Program-made: the position numbers and the translations under genes | Notes under the pieces: generated by a model | The model's input: the letters and a program-made list of their open reading frames with translations, nothing else | What the model was told of the DNA's origin: nothing | Database searches by the model: none | Source of the DNA: Diogma glabrata | Lineage: Eukaryota > Arthropoda > Insecta > Diptera > Cylindrotomidae | Reading direction: 5' to 3' | DNA length: 64,000 nucleotides | Assembly (NCBI GenBank): GCA_963693315.1 | Contig: OY856186.1 | Coordinates: forward strand, 234,779,736-234,843,735 | Part shown: positions 1 to 13,084 of the stretch, in pieces | Numbering within the stretch: position 1 is the first letter of the stretch | How the letters are laid out: each line of letters starts with the position of its first letter

Positions 1-428
1 CAATTTTTTATATTGTTATAATTTTTGCAATATTTTTAGAATTTTGGAAAAAGTTTAAATTTTTGAATTTTTAAGAATTTTTGGAATATTATTAAAATTT
101 AGAAAAAGTTTAAATTTTCCATTTTATTCTAATTTTTGGAATTTTTTAGAATTTTGAAAATAAATAGAACTTTTGAATTTTATATATATTTTTAGAATTT
201 CGAAAAAAGTTTCAATTTTTGATTTTGTAAGAATTTTTGGAATATTTTTAGAATTTTGAAAAATTTTAAATTTTTGATTTTATCATAATTTTGGAAAAAG
301 TTTCAATTTTTAAGAATTTTTGGAATATTATTAAAATTTAGAAAAAGTTTAAATATTTGATTTTATTCTAATTTTTGGAATATTTTTAGAATTTCGAAAA
401 AAAGAATAGAATTTTTGAATTATATATA
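1..428. repeat. Degenerate AT-rich tandem array (left part)
   Basis: This is a run of loosely repeated units of roughly 55-60 bases built on AATTTTTGGAATATTTTTAG followed by a GAAAAAGTTTAAATTTTTGA-like segment. The same units resume after the transposon at 429-3153 and reappear at 6900-7345. It has no coding potential. It looks like a decayed minisatellite into which the pogo-like element inserted. Confidence 0.75.
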
Positions 429-560
429 CAGTAATCCCTCCGACTGCGCGGGTTTTAACTGCGCGATTTCCACAGCGCGAGATGAGTTTTCAATACTAAT
501 TTTCGCACAGCGCGATTAAAATTTCACACTGCGCGACGTTTAAAAATTTTTTTTAGAATA

Positions 561-1838
561 CTAGGTCATTCAATAAGTCCGTAGGATGACACATAGATGG
601 CGTTACTAGAATTTTTTCCATATGATTTTTATTTAGTACTAACCTTCAAACGATACGTGTATAAATTTGACAGCAATCTGACTATTGATTCGTGAGTTAT
701 AGCATTTTGTGTGAAGCAACTTTTGTTTTTGAAAAAAAAATGGAAAAAAGTAAATTTCGAATTTAAATAAAGCATTGCTTTTTGATGAAAAAAAATACAG
801 TGGAAACCAAACAATGGCTTGATAAACATTATCCAAACTCTGCTCCATCGAGACAAATGGTAGAGAAGTGGATTGCTGAATTTAAATGTGGTCGTACCAG
901 CACAAAAGATGCAGAGCACAGTGGACGCCCAAATGTGGCTGTTACTCCAGAAAACATAAAAAAACTCCACAAATTGGTTATTAACGATCGCAAATTGAAG
1001 GTGCACGAAATAGCTGACATTGTAAAGGTAGCAGATGGTAGTGTTTTTACCATTTTACATGAACATTTGGGTATGCGAAAGCTCTGTGCAAATTGGGTGC
1101 CGCATGAGCTCACAGTCGACCAAAAACAACAACGAATCGATGCTTCGGAGGAGTCTATGGCACTGTTAAACCGCAATAAAATGGAATTCTATCGTAGATA
1201 TATGACAATGGATGAGACATGGCTTCATAATTACACACCAGAATCCAAAAGACAGTCAGCTGAGTGGACAGCAGTCGACGAACCGAATCCAAAGCGAGCA
1301 AAGACGCAACAGTCGGCCGGTAAGGTGATGGCGTCTGTATTTTGGGATACGAGCGGAATAATATTCATCGACTATCTCCAAAAAGGAACCACCATCAACA
1401 GCGACTATTACTGTGAACTTTTGGATCGATTGAAGGCTGAAATCGCAAAGAAACGGCCACAATTGCAAAAGAAAAAAGTGTTGTTTCACCAAGATAATGC
1501 ACCGTGTCACAGATCGATGAAAACGATGGCAAAATTGAATGAATTGGGCTTTGAATTGCTTACCCACCCACCATATTCTCCAGATTTAGCCCCTAGCGAC
1601 TTTTTCCTGTTTTCAGATCTCAAGAGAATGCTTGCTGGAAAGAAATTTAAGTCCAATGATGAAGTAATCGCTGAAACTGAGGCCTATTTTGACGAGAAAG
1701 AAAAATCATACTATAAAAGTGGTATAGAAAAGTTGGAAAATCGCTATACTCGTTGTATCGCCCTCGAAGGCAACTATGTTGAATAAAAAAATCGAGTTTT
1801 GTCAAAATGTTGTTTTTTTCTTACTTATCCGATAGGTG
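561..1838 (+). mobile_element. irritans-subfamily mariner element
   Basis: The element carries one transposase gene and imperfect inverted ends: CTAGGTCATTCAATAAGTCC at the left and a TTACTTATCCGATAGG-like sequence at the right. A TA precedes the left end at 559-560. The right boundary is uncertain by several bases because the two ends have diverged. It is nested in the pogo-like element. Subfamily assignment rests on the transposase, whose C-terminal half is close to Himar-type transposases. Confidence 0.8.
740..1786 (+). pseudogene. mariner transposase with one N-terminal stop
   Basis: This is a cut-and-paste DDD transposase. The family start fits the ATG at 740, but codon 9 is TAA (764-766), after which the same frame stays open to the stop at 1784-1786. 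An ATG at 785 would give a 333-residue protein lacking about 15 N-terminal residues. The frame contains WVPHELT, the MDETW motif (catalytic Asp codon 1211-1213), HQDNAPCH (Asp codon 1493-1495) and SDFF (Asp codon 1598-1600). The last two aspartates are 35 residues apart, the D34D spacing of mariners. All three catalytic residues are present, so the visible defect is the early stop. The N-terminal truncation would damage the first helix of the DNA-binding domain. Confidence 0.88.
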
Positions 1839-1871
1839 AATTTCGTTTAATCAATTAAAATGAAAAATAAA

Positions 1872-2762
1872 TTACATTTGCCATATATGGGTCATTCTTT
1901 TACAAATCGAACAGATTTGAACAAAATCTGACCGACGCATTTTTGATTTGGCTCAAAAAATTTTTTACGGGTATGATATCGAAAAAAATATACGTATTCG
2001 AGGATTTTTTGTTTGGAAAATAGAGGCGAATTCATAACTTCGGTTCTATTAATGATAGAAGCTTTTGTTTTATTTTATTTTAAAGTTAAGAGATGGAATT
2101 TTAATTAAAAAATATATTCAATAAAAATTATTAGCAAATTCCGATTGTTATAAACAAGTAAAATGTTAAAATCGATTTTTGTGATTGCCCTATACAAAAA
2201 TCAAGAGTATTTGATATAACCATCGTATTCTACGTTCAATGGAGAAATTAGTTTTACTGTTAGAAATAAATTAATTTATCCAGCGCGGGACAACAAAAAT
2301 TTATGGAATTTTTTGTCTTTCCGCACTCGATAAATTAATTTATTTCTAATTCTACACTCGTACACGAGAGAGCAAAATTGCAGGTGTCAGAGAGAAAGTG
2401 TCTGACTTATTGCTAAACTGTTTACACATAGGAATTTGTTAATAATTTTTGTAGATAACAATTTTTTTTTAAAGTTCATCTTTTAGCTTTAAAATAACAC
2501 AGAAAAAAATTTCTATCATTACCTAAACCGAAGTTATGAATCTTTGAAAATAAGTCTTTCAGCCAAAAGTCACGAAATCTTCGAAATTTACAACCGCTCT
2601 ATTTTCGAAAAAAAAAAAAAATTCTCGAGCACGTATATCTTTTTTTTCTTGGGAAATGGGAATTTGGGAATTTTCCTATATAAAAGACGCAAAAAAAATT
2701 TCAGCAAAATCAAAAATGTGTTCGGTTTATAAAAGAATGACACATATATGTAGCAAATTTGC
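1872..2762. mobile_element. Fold-back element with long imperfect inverted arms
   Basis: The left arm near 1875-2060 and the right arm near 2520-2762 are reverse complements. One pair is GGGTCATTCTTTTACAAATC against a TTTATAAAAGAATGACAC-like sequence; another is TTCATAACTTCGGTTCTA against ACCGAAGTTATGAAT. The centre holds a second palindrome (about 2262-2352) around TAAATTAATTTATCCAGCGC. No coding frame or clear TSD was found. It lies inside the pogo-like element. Confidence 0.6.
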
Positions 2763-3153
2763 ATTAGAAATTCAGTTTATTTTTAACTGTGTGGCTGGGA
2801 ACATTCAATATAGATCAAATTCAATTTCAAGCCAGCAAAGGTAGAATATTCTAAACAAATTCATATTATTTTTTTAAGTTTGAGTTGTTTTTTTAAATGT
2901 TATTTATGTTAATTTATCTGTTCACTTATGAAGTGTTTTCTTTTTAAGTGTTGTGGAAGTAATACATGTTTTTCAGGCTGTATACATTCATTTTTGTTTA
3001 ATTATAGTTTTAAATTATTTTTTTTTTTGAATTTTTTTCAAAATTTGGAACGGAACCCTCCATTTTCATACAAAATAGGGTTCACATTGGACGGTTTTGT
3101 ATTGCGCGCTGTTTTTCAGGAACGGAACTGCCGCGCAGTCGGAGGGATTACTG

Positions 3154-3478
3154 TATATTTTTTGAATTTTGAAAAAAGTTTCATTTTGGATTTTGTAAGA
3201 ATTTTCGGAATATTTTTAGAATTTTGAAAAAATTTTAAATTTTTGATTATATTATAATTTTTATAACTTTGGAAAAAGTTTCAATTTTTGATTTTGTTAT
3301 AATTTATGCAATATTTTTAGAGTTTTTGAAAAAGTTTTAATCTTTGATTTTGTAATAATTTTTGAAATATTTATAGAATTTTGTTTGAAAAAAGTTTGAA
3401 TTTTGGATTTTATTTAATTTTACAATATTTTTGGAATTTTGGAAGAAATATGAATTTGTGATTTTGAAATATTTTCTC
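3154..3478. repeat. AT-rich tandem array (continuation of 1-428)
   Basis: The same degenerate 55-60-base units resume right after the pogo-like element and run into the 315-bp block that starts at about 3480. Nothing else is visible. Confidence 0.7.
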
Positions 3479-3479
3479 G

Positions 3480-3797
3480 AAACGCTAAATGGAGAGGTTT
3501 TGAGTAGTTTGCTGACGGTATCATCTTTTCACTAAATTATGTTAATTTATGATCTGTTATAATTTTCCGGCAACGTATTGATGTTTCGTGTTAGTTTTGT
3601 AATAAATTTCTAAACAGAGATAAAAAATACTTGTACTTTAACAAAAAGTTATGTTTCATATACATCGCTGCCCAAAACTAAAAACCATGTCCTCATAAAA
3701 GTTTTTTGCCGAAAACTATATAAAAATCCTTAACACAGACCGAAGTCTTGATATCTCAGAGCTGTAAGATTTCAGCCCCTCCATATTTGTAAATTGG
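3480..3797. repeat. 315-bp dispersed block, copy 1
   Basis: The sequence from CTAAATGGAGAGG to CAGCCCCTCCATATTT is repeated almost exactly at 7348-7665, and both copies directly follow the same AT-rich array. The array and block therefore form one composite unit. It shows no frame and no inverted ends. Confidence 0.85.
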
Positions 3798-4178
3798 TAT
3801 CAGCGTAGCTGAACTACAGTTCTGTGGCATGGTTTCAGTCCTATACAGATCAAACAAACAATTTTGAAGATAGATTTTCACCACCCTGTACAATCATTTC
3901 GGATATGTTATATCGTAGTGGCTATCAGGTGCTTTTATTACGTTTTGTAGAATTTATTTTTTCGAAATGAAATTTGGATATTTTCTATTATATATATAAA
4001 TCGGAGTCAGATTTAAAATTTAAAAACTTGGAGTCGAAGTCGCTTAACTTTGACACCGACTCCGCAACCCTGGTCTTCTATTTAAAGTTTAGTTGTCTGC
4101 GAATTTGTTTATATTTATTACCAGTTACAATTTCATTTTATTTGAGCGCCTTTTTCATTACTCAAATGTAAATACTAT
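3798..4178. other. Unassigned stretch with a degenerate repeat end
   Basis: No gene is seen. At 4000-4073 there is a GGAGTCG-rich segment ending CGACTCCGCAACCCTGG, which resembles the termini of common non-autonomous DNA transposons, but no partner end was found. The rest is AT-rich and unassigned. Confidence 0.3.
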
Positions 4179-4271
4179 GGGCAATATCAACAGACGCAAC
4201 TACAACTTTTAGTTGTAGTTGCAGTTTATTCGAAATTGCTGTTCAAAACTGGTATTATTAAACTACATTAA

Positions 4272-5732
<1,461 letters not shown>

Positions 5733-6379
5733 TAAAACTACGAATTTACACTAAGTTTACACCATGGTAGTATAATAGAATAATAGCAAATAGCTATTAA
5801 ACTATTACGGTGTAACCGGATAGCATAATACCTTTTTACTTTGACAGATAGTTATTTGATATTTTGCTTTTGATCGTAAGTTGAGATTTTGATGGTATTT
5901 TTAAACGTAATTAAAAATTTTATTTTCCGAACACACAGCAATAATTAGAAATCAGCAATTACTTCGGTCTGAAAGACCTAAGTATTACATTCATGAGCCA
6001 AAAGTGAAATTCTTACCCCCAATTTTTTTGGCATTTCTCGACGTTTTAGGATCTACTGATTCTAAAAAAGCAACAAAAAAAAAATGTATGTCTGTCTGCC
6101 GGCCGTCCGCCGTCATTACCTACGCTGCAGGGAAAACCGCTGGAGGGATTTCAAAATTTTTTTTTCTAAAAATAGGTATACTCAAGGGACAGGTCCGAAA
6201 GGACGCTGTGTTTGATAACTGTACCGGAAGTATGTCAAAAAAATCATTAAGTGTGTCAAAAACAGCAAATTTTCATATTTTTGGCTTGAAAAACGTTCAT
6301 TTTAAGTGATTACGAGTAGGAGCATTAAATTTGGAGAAACCTGATGGTCGGGATTGGTATGTGAGATCAAAAACTAGAT
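5733..6379. other. Unassigned repeat-like stretch
   Basis: No credible gene is present. A TGTCTGTCTGCCGGCCGTCC segment near 6088 followed by AACCGCTGGAGGGATTTC resembles a motif often seen in insect repeats. The 101-residue frame at 6004-6309 is low-complexity and I do not regard it as a gene. Confidence 0.3.
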
Positions 6380-6850
6380 TATTGCATTAAAAGTTTGTCA
6401 AAAAAATGTTGTCAAGTGTGTCAAAAGAAAGATTTTTATATATTTTTTTACCTAATTTTTTGGAAAAAAAATAAAATTAATTTTGTTTGAAATGAAGTTT
6501 TATTATTATTATTGAGAATTATGGCATTATACGTTTGTCAAAAAAATGTTGTCAAGTGTGCCAAAAGAAAGATTTTTATTTATGTTTTTACCTAATTTTT
6601 TGGAAAAAAAATAAAATTAATTGTTTGTTTGAAATGAAGTTTTATTATTATTATTGAGAATTATGGCATTATAAGTTTGTCAAAAAAATGTTGTCAAGTG
6701 TGTCAAAAGAAAGGTTTTTATTTATTTTTTACCCAATTTTTTTAGAAAAAAATAAAATTATTATAGAGAATTATGGCATTATAAGTTGGTCAAAAAATAA
6801 TGTCAAGTGTGTCAAAAAGTGATTTCATTTATTTTTTTAGTCAATTTTTT
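6380..6850. repeat. Minisatellite, about 140-bp unit, 3.5 copies
   Basis: Units start at about 6391, 6531, 6673 and 6783, each with AAGTTTGTCAAAAAAATGTT then GTCAAGTGTGTCAAAAG, a T-rich stretch and GAGAATTATGGCATTAT. The first two spacings are 140 and 142 bases; the last is 110 because of an internal deletion. Confidence 0.85.
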
Positions 6851-6899
6851 GGAAACAAAATGTAGCTGTTTTTATGACGTAAATGTAATTTAGAATGAA

Positions 6900-7345
6900 A
6901 TTGGACATGGAAATTTTTTAATTTGTTATAGTTTTTGAAATATTTTTGGAATTTTGAAGAAGTTTGTATTTTTGATTTTGTAATAATTTTTGCAATATTT
7001 TTAGAATTTCGGCAAAAGTTTTAATTTTTGATTTTGTAAGAATTTTTGGAATATTTTTAAAATTTTGAAAAATTTTTAATTTTTGATTTTATATAATTTT
7101 TGGAATTTTGAAAAAATTTTCAATATTTGATTTTGTAATAATTTTTGCAATATTTTTAGAATTTTGGAAAAGTTTGAATTTTTAAGAACTTTCGGAATAT
7201 TATTGGAATTTAGAAAAAGTTTAAATATTTGATTTTACTCTAATTTTTGGAATATTTTTGGAATTTTGAAAAAAGTTTGATTTGATTTAATTTTTAAAAT
7301 ATTTTTGGAATTTTGAAAGAAATATGAATTTGTGATTTTGTAATA
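6900..7345. repeat. AT-rich tandem array, second location
   Basis: These are the same degenerate GGAATATTTTTAGAATTTTG units as at 1-428 and 3154-3478. They immediately precede copy 2 of the 315-bp block. Confidence 0.7.
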
Positions 7346-7347
7346 TT

Positions 7348-7665
7348 TTCTCGCTAAATGGAGAGGTTTTTGAGCAGTTTGCTGAGTGTGTTATCTTTTC
7401 ACTAAATTATGTTAATTTATGATCTGTTATAATTTTCCGGCAACGTATTGATGTTTCGTGTTAGTTTTGTTATAAATTTCTAAACAGAGATAAAAACATA
7501 CTTGTACTTTGACAAATAGTTATGTTTGATATACATCGCTGCCCAAAACTAAAAACCATGTCCTCATAAAAGTTTTTTGCCGAAAACTATATTAAAATCC
7601 TTAACCCAGACCGAAGTCTTGATATCTCAGAGCTGTGAGATTTCAGCCCCTCCATATTTATGTAT
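7348..7665. repeat. 315-bp dispersed block, copy 2
   Basis: This is nearly identical to 3480-3797 with scattered substitutions, for example GCTGAGTGTGTTATC against GCTGACGGTATCATC. The divergence is low enough to suggest a fairly recent duplication of the array-plus-block unit. Confidence 0.85.
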
Positions 7666-7925
7666 TAAAATTTAATGTAATAATAATGTAACTATAGTAA
7701 AAACAACTTAAATACAACACAAAACAATATTGATTTGCAAGAAATAACAATTATTTAGAGTTTTCAATTATTTAAAATGTTTATAAAAAACACAATTGAA
7801 ATACACATAAGTATTAATGTTTCGAAACATTTTATTATAAAATATTATTTGACAACGTATTGATTTAAAAAAATCTATCATCGAATTTTAACCGTCAATT
7901 GTAAGTGTAAATTTAATGGTTCTAT

Positions 7926-9707
7926 GATAAAATATCACACGAAAAAATCCCACACGAAAGAATATCACACGTTTAAGAATAGAATATCACGGAATAAGAA
8001 AGAATATCACATTTGAAAATATCACAGCGAAAAAATCACACTATACGAAAATATCACATCACGAAAATATCACATCTCGAAAATATCACATTCTAAAATC
8101 ACACGCGAAAAAATATCACAAGCGTAAAAATATCACATCCTAAAATTACACGCGAAAAAATATTATGGAAAAAATTTTATTGCAAAAAATACACAGAAAT
8201 ATTACAATTTTTGAGTATTGCAGAAATGCGTAGTTTCGATCTCTAGTTTTGGAGATATCACTACGGCAGAAGAATAGCAAATATTTTTACAAATTACAGT
8301 CTTGATCGAAGAATCGAAATGTTAAGAAGAATTGCTCATGTATGGTGCATATAAGACATCAAAATACTAAAAATACATAATTGTGAAAAAATGTAATCAA
8401 TTTATTTTAGGATTCCTTTAATACTGCGTGTCTGTCTGTTACCGTTCGCTATCTTGTAAACTATACATCTTTTCGATCTAAAATTTGAGATGAGTATTGC
8501 TTAAATCATTTGGGATCCAAAATAAATTAAGTGGAAATCATTTGTTTGATAGGGCTATGACGTGAAATCATTCAAAACGTTTTTACTAAGTCAAATACGG
8601 TTTCATATGATAGATTGTGTCTCAAATCTCAATGGTCGTTACAATTGTTAGCATAGAATTCTTTTAAATTTATATATTATAAACCGACTTCTATTTTTTT
8701 ACAATAAAATGTTTTTCATGATATGTTTTCGCGTGTGATTTTAGGATGTGATATTTTTACGCCTGTGATTTTGGGATGCGCTTTTTTTTCGCGTGCGATT
8801 TTAAGTTAGTCTCCACTGAGATCTAGTAGATCTACTCTCCACTGCACGAATACAAACAACAAACATTTGCTAATGTTTACTAACGATTGCTAACAATCTG
8901 TCTCTATCAACCAAACTACCTTTCTAAAAAAAAAATGCTTGCTAACATTTGTTGAAGTGCCGAAAATGTTAAAATAAAAGCTTTGACAGCTTTTATTTGC
9001 CAAACAAATTGATAAAATCATTATCAAAGCCAAAAACACAATATTTTAATATTTTAGCAAAATGCATTTTTTGTTTTATTCTAAATTTTCACTTAAAAAC
9101 CAAAATCAAATTTAATTATGAATGACCGATCAATATATGCATGACAGATCTAGTTCCTAAATAATATGAAGTGGAGACAGATTTTTGTCTTCACTTCATA
9201 TTATGAAGCACAAACATGTAAAAACATCATGTTTTCCATATTATTCGGTAAACTAACTAATATTTCGTGTCTCCACTAAACAAATCTATGTTTGCAAACG
9301 TTAAGGCTAAAATTCACATAAAACAGAAACAGAATTTCATACTAATTTTACAGCAACAGAATTTTTTACTGTCAAATTTGTATGAAATTCTGCTTCTGTT
9401 GCATGTGAATGCCCGGTTTTAGCAAACGTTCAGCGCGGTTAGTGGAGACGAGCCTCAAGAAAGCGATATTTTTACGCGTGTGATTGATTTTAGGATATGA
9501 TATTTTTCCCGTGTGATTTTAGGATGTGATATTTTTTCGCGTGTGATTTTAGGATGTGATATTTTCTCGCGTGTGATTTTAGGATGTGATATTTTCGTGA
9601 TGTGATATTTTTGTGATGTGATATTTTCGTATAGTGTAATTTTTTCGCTGTGATATTTTCGACGTGATATTATTTCGTGTGGGATTTTTCCATGTGATAT
9701 TTTATCA
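7926..9707. mobile_element. Fold-back element with sub-repeated arms
   Basis: The left arm (7926-8165) is a string of variants of AAAATATCACA with CGAAA spacers. The right arm (about 9465-9707) is the inverted equivalent, with repeated GTGTGATTTTAGGATGTGAT. The outermost bases pair as GATAAAATATCACACG. Long arms made of short direct repeats are the hallmark of Foldback-type elements. The 1.3-kb core has no frame and includes a hairpin MITE at 9306-9423 and a region bounded by GTCTCCACT motifs (8817 and 9450) that may be another insertion. Confidence 0.65.
9306..9423. mobile_element. 118-bp hairpin MITE, copy 1
   Basis: GCTAAAATTCACAT at the left pairs with ATGTGAATGCCCGGTTTTAGC at the right, and ACAGAAACAGAATTTCATAC pairs with GTATGAAATTCTGCTTCTGT. 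A second copy of this family is at 38,028-38,147. Confidence 0.7.
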
Positions 9708-9853
9708 CGACACCAAATTTAATCACCGATATCCACGACTAAAACTGCAACTTTAATCTTCATTTAAAACTGACGATTTAATGTGGTTTAAAAATACCAA
9801 AACTGACACTTTAGTTGTAGTTGCGATTTTAGTTGGGTTTGTCGATATGGCCC

Positions 9854-10460
9854 TATATTTCACAAATTAAAATTTTTTATACGATAGCATATACTAATTC
9901 TATTTTCACGCAAGCTTAATCCGTTGTGAAAATGTTTCTTTTCCACCAGTGTAAAATCATTTTTGCACAAACATTTTTGCTATGGCAGTTTCATGTAATT
10001 TTATAAAGTTTTTAGGTCAAGCAACCATGAAAAAATTGAATATAATTTTTGAATGACGTTGTCGATTTTTAATTTAATAAGTTATAATAAATATCATTTA
10101 TATATTTACTATCATAGAGAAAATTGCATTTCCTACGCAAGATGAAAACGCTTTACGTTTACGTGATCAAATTTTCACTCACGAGAAAACAGCAAAATAT
10201 ACTATTTTTTTTTAATATCGTTGTTATTCGTAAGAGAAAAATTTTTATTTTTTTATTTTACTCCTTTGGAGTCGATTTTCTTTCATTTCATATGCAGAAA
10301 AGGAAAATTAGTACGTTTTCGTCATCGTTTTTATTTATTTTAATAACAAAACTTGCATAATTGGACAAACAATTCAGAAAAATAATTTATTTTTAATACA
10401 ATGGAAAGGACCAAATTTGAAGCAAAAATTAAATTTGTGAGTATTTGAAAACAATATTTT
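9854..10460. other. Unassigned AT-rich stretch
   Basis: No gene, RNA or repeat boundary was recognised. Open frames here are short and low in complexity. Confidence 0.5.
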
Positions 10461-11293
10461 TCCGGCAACTACAAATAAAGGTTTGTTTTTGTTGTTTTAC
10501 AACCATAACTGTGTGCGTTATTAGTCTTAGACTGCGTTCTAATTGATGCTAAATTGTACTAAACGTGCTAAATCAATTTAGTCAACTATTTTATTTGACT
10601 AAATCGACAGTTTTTTTCTAAATAATTTGGAAGAAATTCATACGTTAAACAATATCTGACAACTTGATTATATTAATTTAAATTAAAATACGGTAATTTT
10701 GTAAAATTAAATTTAGATTTAGCAGTTTAGTACAATTTAGTCGTCGTTTAGAATACAGCCTTAATAGAATAAAATAAAAAGCGGTTAATTTTATTCTGTT
10801 TCGTGATTGCTGCGAAACACAATATTAGTATTTTATTGGGTTAGTGCTTAATTATTTATTTTTCGAGCAAAAGTTTACAAATTTTCGAGAGAATAAAATT
10901 TATTAAACACGAACCCAATACAACGTTTTATCCTTCCAACATAGAGTAACATGTATTAATTTAAATTAAATTATTTTAAAAGTCATTAATTGAACAAGTA
11001 AAACGAATAAAAAACAATGAGTTTTATTTTATTTTTTCGTGCCATTAATTCCAAACAAATAAATACATTTTTTTCAATTTCGAAACCTATTTAGTTGTTT
11101 GGTATTTTGAAACTGAAATGACCTGCAATAGAAAATTTTGAAAATGAACCTACAATGAAAGACATCAAATTTCCGCAGCATTCAAGCAACAGAATAAAAT
11201 AACCAGCTGTTTATTTTATTCTATTAAGACTAATATCGTACACAATTATGGTTCTAAGAACAACAAAAATAAACCTATATTTATAGTTGCCGG
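10461..11293. repeat. Inverted-repeat element A, left arm split by a MITE
   Basis: The left arm 10461-10529 plus 10761-10815 pairs with the right arm 11170-11293: CCGGCAACTACAAATAAAGG against CTATATTTATAGTTGCCGG, and TTAATAGAATAAAATAAA against TTTATTTTATTCTATTAA. The arm continues cleanly across the inserted MITE at 10530-10760. Its loop (about 10816-11165) is the segment that pairs with 11527-11862. Confidence 0.65.
10530..10760. mobile_element. 231-bp MITE, TSD TTA
   Basis: The inverted ends are about 45 bp (GACTGCGTTCTAATTGATGC against a GGCTGTATTCTAAACGACG-like end, then CTAAATTGTACTAAAC on both). They are flanked by TTA on both sides (10527-10529 and 10761-10763). The 3-bp TSD suggests a PIF/Harbinger-type mobiliser. 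It lies within the arm of repeat A. Confidence 0.75.
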
Positions 11294-11862
11294 AACGATA
11301 AAACAATTAATTTGATTGTATTGAACTCTGAAATAAATGCTTGTTCTTGTATTTTATACAATACATTTTCGCACTAATAATATAAAAAACAATAAATTCA
11401 AACTAATGCAGATGTCCCTCTTTCGAATATTGAAGAAGTCAATTAAATTAAACTTCCATTTTTAAAAAAATTAGTATTTTTAATGATTGTTTATTGGTTT
11501 CTCAATTCTCATTAGTAGTTAGAAGTTTGATGTCTTTCATTGTAGGTCATTTTATTTTTCAATTAAATAGGTATCGAAATTGAATAAAATTTAAATATTT
11601 GTTTACATTAATGGTAGGTAGAAAAAAATTAAATAAAATTCTTTGTTTTTTTTATTCGTTTTGCTTGTTTTATTAATGTATTTTAAAACAATTCAATTTA
11701 AATTAATACATATGTTACTCTGCGGAAGGCTAAAACGTTATATTGGCTTTGCGTTCAATGAATTTTATTCTCTAGCGATTTTTCAATGCTCGATCGTGCC
11801 CGCTCGCATTGTAAATTTTTGCTCAAAAAATAAAATATAACATTAAACACTTACACAATAAA
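10833..11862. repeat. Inverted duplication B (arms about 340 bp)
   Basis: Left arm 10833-11175 and right arm about 11527-11862 are reverse complements with moderate divergence. Examples are TTTTCGAGCAAAAGTTTACA against TGTAAATTTTTGCTCAAAAA, and ACCTACAATGAAAGACATCA against TGATGTCTTTCATTGTAGG. The spacer 11176-11526 overlaps the right arm of repeat A, so A and B cross rather than nest. The 65-residue frame at 11643-11840 is inside an arm and is not a gene. Confidence 0.65.
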
Positions 11863-13060
11863 TTACTGTTATTTGGAATTGGGAGTAAGAACGATTGTTT
11901 TCTATTTTTACTCTTGTATTTGGGAATGTTATATATTCTTTTATCTTACTCGCTCTGAAATAACAGAGTAAATTAGTTTATAAGCAGGTTTTTAAACTTT
12001 TTAAACTAATTGGTTTCTTTAAACTTTATGTCGTTCATCCCTGTTGTTTTAAATTACGTTATGTACGTAAGTGTGAGCAAGATATAACCTGCACTTTCTC
12101 CTATCAAACATGAAATATTTCGCAAGGTCCGCTGTAGAATCTTAAAATATTTATTAGTCCGTAGCATGAAATCAGTTTAGAAACACTGATCTGGACCATC
12201 GTTTGCTTAATTAGTATGCATGCATGTCAGACTTGTCATGTTTTCTATTATTGCTAACACGAAAAACCGATGAGTGAAACTCGACCATAAAATTGAGTGA
12301 ATTGATGTAATTTAATACAGGTAAAGAGAAGGGGGACACTTTTTGGCCTACGTTCCTCTGTGGTACGTATATAAACGGAATAAAAAAAAGTATGCTGGCT
12401 TAATTTCGACGATTCTCATAATTTCATTATGGTTGGAGTGAAAAATTACTAAACATGCAGTTAGCAAATCCTTCGTAATTAATTCTCATATTTAAAAAAG
12501 AATACGAAGACATGTATTTATTAAGAGTATTTACTTCAACTTGTTATGAATTTATATTTTCACAGAAGAATTTTGTTCTAAAATATAATGATCGCAGAGT
12601 AGTTAAAGATAATTCTGCAGCCTTGCATTTATTACTTTGAAGTTTTGCTGTGTTGGACTTAAACTTGCAAGGTAAATAATAAACATAGACAGCTTATCCT
12701 TCGTTCCAAATTGATGTCTGTTATATCGCATCTCCTAAGCTGCTCACCCTGTTGACTTCATTATGTATCTGAATTTGCTGTTTTTCGATTTCGCCATTTG
12801 TTATTTATACTCTCATATGCTTATCGGTTTGTTACGATTCTTACACCTCGTGAAGGCCATTTCTAAAAGATTGATAGCAGTTGTTCACGATCAGTTTTTC
12901 AGCGCTCCTTTTACCTGCTATAGCAGTGCATCCTCCTGTTACTCTTTGGCACTTGAATCCATCTGCTGGGTCTATAACTCGCATTCAAAAAAACTTCTAC
13001 AATCAAAATATATAGCTCCACCAATGTTACGACCTATGCGTATATATGAAAGTGAAAACT
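11863..13060. other. Unassigned AT-rich stretch
   Basis: No recognisable gene. The 99-residue frame at 12763-13062 has no motif, and its reverse strand is interrupted. An intron of the downstream minus-strand gene could lie here, but no exon was identified. Confidence 0.4.
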
Positions 13061-13084
13061 GAACAGCAACTTCCACCGAGTGTA

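Larger units (their letters stand above)
429..3153. mobile_element. pogo/Tigger-like DNA transposon, non-autonomous, with nested insertions
   Basis: Both ends carry a perfect 23-bp terminal inverted repeat (429-451 and 3131-3153, starting CAGTAATCCCTCC) flanked by TA dinucleotides, the target used by the pogo/Tigger branch of Tc1/mariner. The left subterminal region repeats a GCGCGA-like motif about five times, and the motif recurs near the right end; these could be transposase-binding sites. No pogo-type transposase frame is visible. The interior is largely a mariner (about 561-1838) and a fold-back element (about 1872-2762). It interrupts the flanking AT-rich array, so it is younger than that array. 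Confidence 0.8.

Noticed and set aside
829..1567. Minus-strand frames of 103-115 residues
   Set aside because: They are antisense to the mariner transposase and have no motif of their own.
6004..6309. 101-residue frame as a small gene
   Set aside because: Its composition follows the surrounding repeat (TGTCTGTCTGCC, poly-T and poly-A); no start context or motif supports it.
7926..8165. CRISPR-like array
   Set aside because: The short repeated AAAATATCACA units have irregular spacing and inverted partners at 9,465-9,707, which fits Foldback arms in a eukaryotic genome.
8812..9455. Additional MITE bounded by GTCTCCACT
   Set aside because: Only nine to ten bases pair at the proposed ends and several other copies of the motif occur inside, so boundaries could not be supported.
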